The notes below the pieces were generated by a model, which searched no databases, was not told where the DNA came from, and saw only the letters and a list, made by a program, of their open reading frames with translations. From assembly GCA_900555635.1 (NCBI GenBank), contig USLU01000044.1, forward strand, positions 1-41,110: DNA of 41,110 bases, read 5' to 3'. A program made the translations under genes and the position numbers. Origin of the DNA: an uncultured Bacteroides sp. GTDB taxonomy: Bacteria; Bacteroidota; Bacteroidia; Bacteroidales; Bacteroidaceae. Position 1 is the stretch's first letter, and each line of letters starts with the position of its first letter. Positions 1 to 7,342 of the stretch are shown here, one piece after another.

Positions 1-3
1 TAC

Positions 4-38
4 AAAGTGCTGATTACTCATTTGGTAGTCAGCACTTT
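4..38. terminator. Rho-independent-like hairpin at window start
   Basis: Arms at 4-17 and 25-38 are complementary over 14 bp with one mismatch, closing a 7-nt loop, with a T-rich stretch after it on the plus strand. It probably ends a gene lying before the window. Confidence 0.55.
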
Positions 39-328
39 CTGTTTGTGAATATGCTGTGGAAGGGTTAAAACTTAGGAATATATCAAATAAAATGTTGTTT
101 TTCCTTGTTTCTTTCATAGAAACTATTTATCTTTGTTATAGAAAAAATAGCCGCATTGGTTGGATCGGGAAACTCATCAAGTTTTATGAAATACCGAGAC
201 AAGCTTCGCTCCTCAATGGCGGGCCACGCCCTTCGGGGTAACTCTTGAGTCGGTGGATTACAAAGAGGGTGAGCTCTCAAATCATGTCATTCGGAGTTTC
301 ATCACATCATCGGTGCGGCTTTCTATAG
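39..328. other. Non-coding gap, no supported gene
   Basis: Short ORFs on both strands here overlap each other and show no recognisable domain, signal peptide or ribosome-binding context. The part from about 200 to 320 is more GC-rich than its surroundings and could be a remnant or a structured RNA, but I see no named family. Confidence 0.4.
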
Positions 329-367
329 AAAAGGAACGGTAATCTTGGATTGACTACCGTTCCTTTT
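329..367. terminator. Hairpin with A- and T-rich flanks, probably bidirectional terminator
   Basis: Perfect 13-bp arms at 329-341 and 355-367 (AAAAGGAACGGTA and its complement) close a 13-nt loop. A runs on one side and T runs on the other suit termination from either direction. Confidence 0.6.
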
Positions 368-407
368 ACTTTTCTACTCTTTTAGCCGATGAACTTTCTT
401 ATCTAAC

Positions 408-487
408 ACATATAAGTGCGTAGCCTTACACACTTATATGTATAAGCCAACACTCCTATAAGCGTAGGGTTACGCTTATAGGAGTGT
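408..487. repeat. Two tandem long palindromes downstream of paaK
   Basis: The first hairpin has 15-bp arms at 408-422 and 427-441 with one mismatch. The second has perfect 17-bp arms at 450-466 and 471-487. Both have 4-nt loops, and the arms share an ATAAG...CGTA core, so they look like related copies. They lie just beyond the paaK stop and may terminate or stabilise that minus-strand mRNA, although no clear U tract follows. Confidence 0.6.
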
Positions 488-511
488 AAAAGTATGAAGT
501 TTCAAATGGGT

Positions 512-1819
512 TTATTTATTATCTCGTAGATCTTTCACCCTGACGGCTTTTCCTTCGCTTTGGGGCAGAGAACCTTTCTTTACCAACCTTAACTTAGGCG
601 TGACGAGGATTTCATCTTTTAGTTGGCGGGTAATCTCTTTGCGGATCTTTTCCAATTCAATGTAATTGTCGGTAGATAGATCACTGAGTTCTACCTCTAC
701 AATCATTTCGTCTTGATTGTCAACAGTTTCGAGTGTAATGAGGTAGTTACTGCCCAATTGTGGGAATTGTACCAATACCTTTTCAACTTGCATAGGGAAA
801 ATGTTTACTCCCTTGATGATAAACATGTCGTCGCTGCGTCCTTTAATTCGGTCAATGCGAAGGTGAGTACGTCCACAAGGGCATTCTCCTGGTAGGATGC
901 GAGTTAAATCGCGTGTACGATATCGTAGTAACGGCATCATTTCACGATCAAGGGTGGTTAGTACAAGTTCGCCTATCTCACCTTCAGGAACAGGTTCGCC
1001 TGTTTCAGGGTTGATAATTTCAACGAGAAAACAGTCTTCCCAAAAATGCATGCCATTCTGTTCTGTGCATTCAAAAGCGACACCCGGACCATTCATCTCT
1101 GTCATACCAAAGCTGTTGTAGGCTTTTACACCAAGCATTCGCTCAATCTTTTTACGCTGTTCGTCGGTATGCGGTTCAGCACCGATAAGAAGCGTTTTAA
1201 GGGTGGTATTAGTCGGGTCTATGCCTTCTTCCTGAAACACTTCGGCCAAACGGATTGCATAGCTGGGAATAGCATGGAGTGCGGTAGTTTTGAAATCTGT
1301 TATAAACTTGATTTGTCGTTTACTGTTTCCAGCTGCTGCCGGTACGGTTAATGCTCCCAAACGTTCAGCACCATATTGAAAGCCTAATCCACCGGTAAAC
1401 ATACCATAACCTGAACTGTTTTGAAAAACATCGGTTTTGCGAAGCCCTACAGTGTAGAGACATCGTGCCACCAAATTTGCCCAAGAGTCTAAATCGTGCT
1501 GGGAATGAACAATAACAGTCGGAGTGCCTGTTGTGCCACTTGAAGAGTGAATGCGAACTCCATCTTCACGCATATTACCTGATACGAGTCCGAAAGGGTA
1601 ATTGTCGCGCATGTCAGCTTTGGTTGTAAATGGAATCTTACGGATATCCTCTACTGACTGGATACTATCTGCGGTAATATTGTGTTTTTGAAATACATTC
1701 TTATAAAATGGCGAACTTGCTGCTATATTGATAGTCTTTTTCAGCCTTTGAAGCTGCAATTCACGCAACTTCTCTCGCGGCATGGTTTCTATGTCTTCTT
1801 CCCAGTATTTGTCGTTCAT
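512..1819 (-). CDS. paaK: Phenylacetate-CoA ligase family protein
   Basis: A 435-residue adenylate-forming enzyme of the PaaK family, the usual size. It activates phenylacetate or a related aryl acid to its CoA thioester with ATP, in the cytoplasm. The phosphate-binding loop SSSGTTGTP is at residues 92-100, followed by GAEPHTDEQ and NSFGMTE in the adenylation core, RYRTRDLT, and a C-terminal lid domain. It is the last gene of a minus-strand unit behind iorA and iorB. Those two make arylacetyl-CoA from aryl pyruvates, so here the ligase may run backwards, releasing the aryl acid and conserving ATP. That direction is inferred from context; the true aryl substrate is not visible. Confidence 0.9.
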   Translation of the reverse strand: MNDKYWEEDIETMPREKLRELQLQRLKKTINIAASSPFYKNVFQKHNITADSIQSVEDIRKIPFTTKADMRDNYPFGLVSGNMREDGVRIHSSSGTTGTPTVIVHSQHDLDSWANLVARCLYTVGLRKTDVFQNSSGYGMFTGGLGFQYGAERLGALTVPAAAGNSKRQIKFITDFKTTALHAIPSYAIRLAEVFQEEGIDPTNTTLKTLLIGAEPHTDEQRKKIERMLGVKAYNSFGMTEMNGPGVAFECTEQNGMHFWEDCFLVEIINPETGEPVPEGEIGELVLTTLDREMMPLLRYRTRDLTRILPGECPCGRTHLRIDRIKGRSDDMFIIKGVNIFPMQVEKVLVQFPQLGSNYLITLETVDNQDEMIVEVELSDLSTDNYIELEKIRKEITRQLKDEILVTPKLRLVKKGSLPQSEGKAVRVKDLRDNK

Positions 1820-1842
1820 GGCGTTTTGAGTTTTGAATTGGT

Positions 1843-2424
1843 TTACATCAGTTTCTCTGCGATTTCCTTACCTGCTGCCAAAGCTTTGAGATTTAATTCT
1901 ACGATTTCTTCTCCTTTGCGTTGGAAGATTTCCCGAATGCTGTCTTGCATTTTTACATAATCGATACCTAGGAAAGGGATGGTTGCACCTAGTAATACAA
2001 TGTTGGCGACACGGGTAGAACCAATTTCTTTAGCTACCTCGTTCACATTCAACATGATTTTATGTGGTAGTTTGTTGATTTCTGCTTTAATCGCTTCTTC
2101 GGCAGGATAGTTGGGAATATTAATGAATGGGGCTTCGTTAGTTACCAACCAACCTTCATGATTGAGGTAGGGAAGGTAACGCAAGGCTTCCATGGGTTCC
2201 AATGAAATGATTAGGTCGCATTTTCCTGTCGGGATAAGATCAGAAGCAATAGGCTGGTCACTGATACGCAGGTTGGACTGAACGTCTCCACCTCGCTGGC
2301 TCATACCATGTACTTCCGATTGTTTCATATACAAACCGTCTTTCAGGGCTGCTTTTCCAATTACAGTGGCAATTGAGAGAATTCCTTGTCCTCCCACGCC
2401 GGAAAGTATGATGTCTTTTTTCAT
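1843..2424 (-). CDS. iorB: Indolepyruvate:ferredoxin oxidoreductase, beta subunit
   Basis: A 193-residue protein of the 2-oxoacid:ferredoxin oxidoreductase gamma-domain family, the normal size for IorB. The N-terminal GVGGQGI motif at residues 10-16 is the family signature. It pairs with IorA to oxidise aryl pyruvates (from Trp, Phe or Tyr) to arylacetyl-CoA, CO2 and reduced ferredoxin. Its start lies 4 bp beyond the iorA stop, so the two are almost certainly translated together; paaK follows 23 bp later. Cytoplasmic, with no signal peptide. Confidence 0.9.
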   Translation of the reverse strand: MKKDIILSGVGGQGILSIATVIGKAALKDGLYMKQSEVHGMSQRGGDVQSNLRISDQPIASDLIPTGKCDLIISLEPMEALRYLPYLNHEGWLVTNEAPFINIPNYPAEEAIKAEINKLPHKIMLNVNEVAKEIGSTRVANIVLLGATIPFLGIDYVKMQDSIREIFQRKGEEIVELNLKALAAGKEIAEKLM

Positions 2425-2428
2425 GGTT

Positions 2429-4021
2429 TTACTTATTTCGTTTTTTACGTGCTAAGGTTTGAATACATTCTCTGCGAGGGATGATGACGGATACGCCGCG
2501 ATATTCAATCTCTTCGCGAATCACCTGTTTCATCTCTTCATAATTCTTTTTTAAAGGAGTTACTACACGGATATGTTCGGGAGCAACGCCGATGCCTGTA
2601 CAAATAGCTTCGATTCGTCCGGTTCCGGCAGAGTCTTGACCTCCTGTCATGGCGGTTGTTTCGTTGTCCGAAATGACGATGGTTACGTTTGCGTTTTCGT
2701 TTACGCAATCCAATAATCCGGTCATTCCTGAATGAGTGAATGTAGAGTCACCTATTACAGCTACTGCCGGATGCAGTCCTGCATCGGAAGCTCCTTTAGC
2801 CATGGTGATAGAAGCACCCATATCCACGCAGGAGTTAATAGCGTTGAATGGTGCGTTAGCTCCCAGGGTATAGCAGCCTATATCGCTGAATACTTTATGA
2901 GTGGGATATTCTTCTTTTAGTACTTGTGTGAGTACGATGTACATATCACGGTGACCGCAGCCGTCACAAAGTGCTGGCGGGCGCATTTCTACTATAGAAG
3001 GAATGTTGAATTCGCTTTTATTTTCTTTTCCAAGCGCGGATGCAACTGTGTCCGGATTTAATTCTCCATCTTGGGATAATGTTCCGTCTAAACGTCCTTT
3101 TACTTTTACACCAATACCCAGATAGCCTTTCAATTGCTTTTCAACAAATGGTTGTCCATCTTCCAATACTAATATTTCGTCACATTCACTTACCAGTTGC
3201 ATCAGCTGCTTTTTGGGAAGAGGGTATTGACCTATTTTCAGTACGGGATACTCGCATCCCTCAGGATAATTTTCCATTAAGTAATTGTAGCCGATACCAC
3301 ATGCAATAATGCCTAACTTTTTATTAGGCCCATCTGTATATTTGTTGTATGGAGAATTTTCGGAGGCTTTGATAAACTCATCCTGACGTTGTAACAGGGC
3401 TTTGTAACGTTTACGCGCGTTGCCGGGGAGCAAAATGAATTGACGCGGATCTTCGCTGAATGAAAGTTCATTTTGTGGTTGCTGTGCATTGCGCTCTACA
3501 CCTGAACGAGAGTGCGCTAAGCGTGTAACCATACGCATCAGCACAGGTTCCCCCATTTGTTCCGAAAAAGCAAAGCCATTGTATACCATGTCGTAAGCTT
3601 CTTGTTGATTGCTTGGCTCGTACATCGGGATCAACGAGAAATCACCATAAAAGCGACTGTCTTGCTCATTTTGAGAAGAGTGCATGCTGGGATCATCGGC
3701 TGCTATGACAATCATGCCGCCTTTTACACCTGTAATAGCAGAGTTGATAAAACAGTCTGCGGCTACATTCATACCCACATGTTTCATACACACTAATGCA
3801 CGTTTACCTGCGAAGGACATACCTAAAGCAGCTTCCATAGCTGTTTTCTCATTGGTGCACCAACGATTGTGGATGTTCTGCTCAGCAGTAATGGGTGCCA
3901 TCTGAATATATTCGGTTATTTCCGTAGAAGGAGTGCCGGGATAGGCGTATACGCCTGAGAGACCGGCATCTAATGCAGCTTGTGCAATGGCTTCATCGCC
4001 AAGTAAGAGTTGCTTGCTCAT
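2429..4021 (-). CDS. iorA: Indolepyruvate:ferredoxin oxidoreductase, alpha subunit, without ferredoxin domain
   Basis: A 530-residue thiamine-pyrophosphate enzyme. The N-terminal pyrimidine-binding domain carries YPGTPSTE at about residues 27-34. The C-terminal domain has CDGCGHRDM at 352-360 and the TPP/Mg motif GDS at 424-426, continuing to DNETTAMTGGQ at 452-462. Archaeal IorA proteins are longer and end in a ferredoxin-like segment with two 4Fe-4S clusters. This one stops right after the conserved PRRECI segment and has no CxxCxxC cluster. Electrons may therefore leave through a separate ferredoxin. It is the first gene of the iorA-iorB-paaK unit, with a candidate -7 element just upstream. 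Confidence 0.9.
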   Translation of the reverse strand: MSKQLLLGDEAIAQAALDAGLSGVYAYPGTPSTEITEYIQMAPITAEQNIHNRWCTNEKTAMEAALGMSFAGKRALVCMKHVGMNVAADCFINSAITGVKGGMIVIAADDPSMHSSQNEQDSRFYGDFSLIPMYEPSNQQEAYDMVYNGFAFSEQMGEPVLMRMVTRLAHSRSGVERNAQQPQNELSFSEDPRQFILLPGNARKRYKALLQRQDEFIKASENSPYNKYTDGPNKKLGIIACGIGYNYLMENYPEGCEYPVLKIGQYPLPKKQLMQLVSECDEILVLEDGQPFVEKQLKGYLGIGVKVKGRLDGTLSQDGELNPDTVASALGKENKSEFNIPSIVEMRPPALCDGCGHRDMYIVLTQVLKEEYPTHKVFSDIGCYTLGANAPFNAINSCVDMGASITMAKGASDAGLHPAVAVIGDSTFTHSGMTGLLDCVNENANVTIVISDNETTAMTGGQDSAGTGRIEAICTGIGVAPEHIRVVTPLKKNYEEMKQVIREEIEYRGVSVIIPRRECIQTLARKKRNK

Positions 4022-4062
4022 ATTTGATTGTTTAAGTATTAGTCATTGATTAATTGTGGACG

Positions 4063-4070
4063 CAAATATA
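4063..4070 (-). promoter_or_regulatory. Candidate -7 element of the iorA-iorB-paaK operon
   Basis: Read on the minus strand this is TATATTTG, a perfect fit to the Bacteroides -7 consensus TAnnTTTG, about 40 bp upstream of the iorA start. No clear -33 TTTG lies at the usual distance. Confidence 0.45.
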
Positions 4071-4097
4071 GCCTTTTGCTTTTATTTTATCATTAAA

Positions 4098-5135
4098 TTA
4101 CTTGAAAATCTTTCTTTCGTTTAATGCATTCCAATATTTTCTTGCATTTTTCATGTGGTCGGCATAATTGGATGCAAAATTATGTGTACCTGAGAAATCT
4201 TCTTTGGCGCACATATAAATAAAGTCATGTTTGACATAATTCAGTACTGCGTCTAATCCGATAGGAGAGGGGATTCGTATAGGACCTGGAGGTAAACCGA
4301 GGTTACGGTAGGTGTTGTAGGGTGAATCGACACTGAGGTGAGCATTGGTGATTCTTCTTAGTCCAAAATCCTGAAGTGCGAATTTTATCGTAGGATCGGC
4401 TTGCAAAGGCATATCCGAATGTAGCCGATTGATGTATAGTCCGGCTACCATAGGCTTTTCCGGATTGTTATTTGTTTCTTCTTCGACGATGGAAGCAAGA
4501 GTACAAACTTCTGCTGGTGTCATCCCAATAGCTGTAGCTTTATTTAGGCGTTCTTGGTTCCAAAATTTTTGATGTTCCTTTTGCATACGTTCAAAGAGGT
4601 CCGTTACGCTCATGTCCCAATAGACCTGGTATGTTTCCGGAATAAATAAACAGGGTATGGTTTCTTTGTTGTAACTCAATTTATGTTGGAATAAAGAGTC
4701 ATTCATTACCTTGGCTACTTCAGCCGAATCAATCATAAGTTGTTTGCCTATACTGCGCGCTAATCGGTCAAGGGTACGTACGCTACCAATGGTGAGGTTT
4801 ATTGGATCTTGATATCCGCGATATAAGCGGCTGAAAACATGATATACATTTTCACCCGGATGAATAGCATAACGTCCTGTATGAATGTTTCGTGGGTAGT
4901 CTCGATACTTCGCCATCCATAAGAATCCTTTGAAGCTTGTGGGGTGCCCCTGATTTTTTACCTTATTATATATGGAGTCAATAGTATCGTCACGGTCAAT
5001 GTATATATATGTTGTCTTCTGTGGATGGAACTGTGGGGCAAATAAAAAGTAGTAAATAGTTCCGGTACAAATGAACCCGATGAGGACTAATGACACTAAT
5101 CCTCCAATGAGTATTTTTTTCTTCTTCTTATCCAT
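4098..5135 (-). CDS. mltG: Endolytic murein transglycosylase MltG (YceG-like)
   Basis: A 345-residue inner-membrane protein of the usual MltG size. It has a lysine-rich cytoplasmic start, one transmembrane helix at about residues 8-32, then a periplasmic domain. The catalytic segment ASIVEEE puts Glu at 218, and LQADPTIKF follows at about 243-251; both are family hallmarks. MltG cuts nascent peptidoglycan strands near the membrane and so sets glycan strand length. It is separated from iorA by 76 bp and has its own likely -7 element, so it is probably a separate transcription unit. Confidence 0.92.
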   Translation of the reverse strand: MDKKKKKILIGGLVSLVLIGFICTGTIYYFLFAPQFHPQKTTYIYIDRDDTIDSIYNKVKNQGHPTSFKGFLWMAKYRDYPRNIHTGRYAIHPGENVYHVFSRLYRGYQDPINLTIGSVRTLDRLARSIGKQLMIDSAEVAKVMNDSLFQHKLSYNKETIPCLFIPETYQVYWDMSVTDLFERMQKEHQKFWNQERLNKATAIGMTPAEVCTLASIVEEETNNNPEKPMVAGLYINRLHSDMPLQADPTIKFALQDFGLRRITNAHLSVDSPYNTYRNLGLPPGPIRIPSPIGLDAVLNYVKHDFIYMCAKEDFSGTHNFASNYADHMKNARKYWNALNERKIFK

Positions 5136-5159
5136 ATATTCTAATAATAAAAGTCGGGC

Positions 5160-5167
5160 AAAGGTAA
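5160..5167 (-). promoter_or_regulatory. Candidate -7 element of mltG
   Basis: On the minus strand this reads TACCTTTG, matching TAnnTTTG, 24 bp before the mltG start codon. A -33 match is not obvious, so support is partial. Confidence 0.45.
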
Positions 5168-5226
5168 AAAGAATAAGCGAAATATACTTGTTCCTAACTG
5201 AAAAACCGTTTCTAAGTCAGGTAATA

Positions 5227-5257
5227 AAAAAAGAGACGCTTATGGCATCTCTTTTTT
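5227..5257 (-). terminator. Terminator of the tRNA-Thr gene
   Basis: Arms at 5227-5236 and 5248-5257 (AAAAAAGAGA and its complement) form a hairpin whose 3' arm on the minus strand is rich in U. It lies 3 bp past the tRNA end and before the mltG promoter. Confidence 0.7.
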
Positions 5258-5260
5258 ATG

Positions 5261-5333
<73 letters not shown>

Positions 5334-5347
5334 TTGTTTACGGGGTG

Positions 5348-5377
5348 CAAAGGTACATTTTTATTTGAATAAGCAAA
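5348..5377 (-). promoter_or_regulatory. Promoter of tRNA-Thr
   Basis: On the minus strand a -33 TTTG (5377-5374) is followed, 18 bp later, by TACCTTTG (5355-5348). Both elements and the spacing fit the Bacteroides primary sigma factor consensus, and the gene begins 14 bp downstream. Confidence 0.65.
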
Positions 5378-5456
5378 AAGATTTGATTGAATTTTTAGAT
5401 TTATTTTTTTGAGTATATTTTTCTGTTTGGGTAATGTGTTATTTCTTCTGGAAAAA

Positions 5457-5487
5457 TTGGATAATCAAACAAAAAACAGCATCTTTG
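5457..5487 (+). promoter_or_regulatory. Candidate promoter of the polysaccharide export operon
   Basis: TTG at 5457-5459 and CATCTTTG at 5480-5487, with 20 bp between them, resemble the -33/-7 pair; the -7 box has CA in place of TA. It lies about 40 bp before the CapD-like gene. Confidence 0.4.
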
Positions 5488-5525
5488 TAAAATGACCTTG
5501 TGAATAAAATGGTCTGATACTGTTT

Positions 5526-7178
5526 ATGAATTTGAGATTATATTATAAATATCTTTCTTCTCGTATTGCGTCTAAATGGACGGTTTTACTGGTGGATGTG
5601 TTGATTGTGGTGATAGCAATGTTTTTTGCGTATTTACTGCAATTTCGTATTTCATCTATTTGCTATCCTTTCTCTTTATATGCATGGATGTTCATTCTTG
5701 CATTGTTAAGTAATCTTTGTTTTTTTCATGTTCTTCGTACCTATGTAGGTGTAATTCGCTTTTCTTCTTTTGTTGATATTTACCGAGTGTTCCAAAGTCT
5801 AACACTAGGCTATGGAGTGCTGGGATTGGGGAATTTATTTTGGTCTGCTTTAGGTTTGGGAGAAACGCTACCAGGAAGTGTCTTATTTATAGCATATGTT
5901 TTCTCTTTCATATTTATGGTAAGTCTGCGTATTGCTGTGAAAATGCTTTATGAGGCAATTGCTTTTGATGCGCGTCATTCTGTGAATGTATTTATATATG
6001 GATGCCATGGAACGGGAGTTAATGTTGCAAAGTCATTAAGGGTTAGTCGTAATAATCACTTTCGTTTGCGTGGATTTATATCTGATGAACCGGATATGAT
6101 TGGCAAACATACTATGGGATGTAGGGTTTATGCTAATGATGACAAACTATTTGAGTATCTTAAGAAGAAAAACGTACAAACTGTAATTGTGTCTCCATGT
6201 AAGATCGCTGATTTGGAAACTTTGGGAGTGTTAGATAAGTGGTCATCACGTAATATTCATGTTATGACTATTCCACCATTGAGTAACTGCTTGGATGATG
6301 GATTGATTAAAAATATCCAGATAGAAGATTGGTTACGAAGAGAACCGGTGCAAATTGATATTCGAAAGATTACTCCACATATAGAGGGAAATCGAATTTT
6401 GATTACTGGTGCTGCCGGGACTATTGGAAAGGAAATTGTACGCCAATTGGCTACCTTAAATCCATATCAGCTAATCTTAGTGGATCAAGCGGAGTCTCCT
6501 CTTTATGATGTACAATTGGATCTTTCGGATCATTGGAAAAACTTGGATGTTCGTGTGTTGGTGGCTGATGTAACTAATCGTACACGTATGGAAGCCATTT
6601 TTAAAGAAACACAGCCTCAGTTAGTGTTTCATGCTGCTGCTTATAAACAACCTATATTAATGGAAGATTATGTTTCCGAAGCTTTACAGGTCAATGTCTT
6701 GGGGACGATGAATATTGCAGATTTAGCTGTGAAATATAAGGTTTGCCGTATGATCTTGATATCTACAGATCAAACTGTCCAACTAGAACATATTGTAGGG
6801 TATAGTAAACGTTTATCCGAATTGTATGTGCAATCATTGGGACAAAAGTTACAGAAGGAAAAGGGTTTAGGAGGCAGTTTTATTATTGTACGTTTTGGAG
6901 ATGTATATCCGGATGACCCTCATAGCTTGATGACTTTGCCTGAAGCTTGTGCCCTTATTTTGGAAGCCGGAGTAATGGGGCGTAGTGGGGGCGTATATGT
7001 TTTTGAAGAAACGAATAAAGTTGCTTCGGTGCCAACCTGGCATGATAAAATAAAATGTGAAGTGTCATCTGTTTATGATTATGAACAGATTTATAAAATC
7101 CTTTCGGAATTAGTTGAACATAGTTATACTGAAAAAAATGCTGTTTTATTAAGTGAAATAAAAAAAATAGTGCCATAA
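5526..7178 (+). CDS. CapD/WbpM-like polysaccharide biosynthesis protein, degenerate catalytic half
   Basis: A 550-residue inner-membrane protein. The N-terminus has about four transmembrane helices (residues 18-140), then a nucleotide-binding-like domain (about 152-255) and a C-terminal short-chain dehydrogenase fold. Typical relatives, UDP-HexNAc 4,6-dehydratases, are nearer 600-650 residues. The NAD loop GAAGTIGKE (295-303) is intact. However, the usual STDK is STDQ (413-416), the MxxxK pair has become V424...K428, and the stretch usually following RFGNVLGS is replaced by RFGDVYPDD running straight into the last helices. The substrate-binding loop is thus missing, so dehydratase activity is doubtful. 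It leads the export operon and may be structural or regulatory. Confidence 0.75.
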   Translation: MNLRLYYKYLSSRIASKWTVLLVDVLIVVIAMFFAYLLQFRISSICYPFSLYAWMFILALLSNLCFFHVLRTYVGVIRFSSFVDIYRVFQSLTLGYGVLGLGNLFWSALGLGETLPGSVLFIAYVFSFIFMVSLRIAVKMLYEAIAFDARHSVNVFIYGCHGTGVNVAKSLRVSRNNHFRLRGFISDEPDMIGKHTMGCRVYANDDKLFEYLKKKNVQTVIVSPCKIADLETLGVLDKWSSRNIHVMTIPPLSNCLDDGLIKNIQIEDWLRREPVQIDIRKITPHIEGNRILITGAAGTIGKEIVRQLATLNPYQLILVDQAESPLYDVQLDLSDHWKNLDVRVLVADVTNRTRMEAIFKETQPQLVFHAAAYKQPILMEDYVSEALQVNVLGTMNIADLAVKYKVCRMILISTDQTVQLEHIVGYSKRLSELYVQSLGQKLQKEKGLGGSFIIVRFGDVYPDDPHSLMTLPEACALILEAGVMGRSGGVYVFEETNKVASVPTWHDKIKCEVSSVYDYEQIYKILSELVEHSYTEKNAVLLSEIKKIVP

Positions 7179-7283
7179 TTTACCATTTCTACGCTCATGT
7201 TAGAGAATATGACGGAGAGTACTTTTTAATGCTTTTTCAAAAACTTAGAGGTGAAATAAATGTATATTATGAAAATAATATGC

Positions 7284-7291
7284 TACCTTTG
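7284..7291 (+). promoter_or_regulatory. Candidate -7 element before the SLBB export gene
   Basis: TACCTTTG matches TAnnTTTG and lies 51 bp before the start codon, in a 164-bp gap. No good -33 box is seen, so the export genes may have their own promoter or be read through from the CapD-like gene. Confidence 0.4.
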
Positions 7292-7342
7292 TGCCCGATT
7301 TATATTTATTACAAGAACTCTAAAGATTAATCAGAATATCTT

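Noticed and set aside
56..280. Two short overlapping ORFs on opposite strands
   Set aside because: No domain, signal peptide or coding pattern is visible and the two overlap almost fully; hairpins on each side fit an intergenic region.
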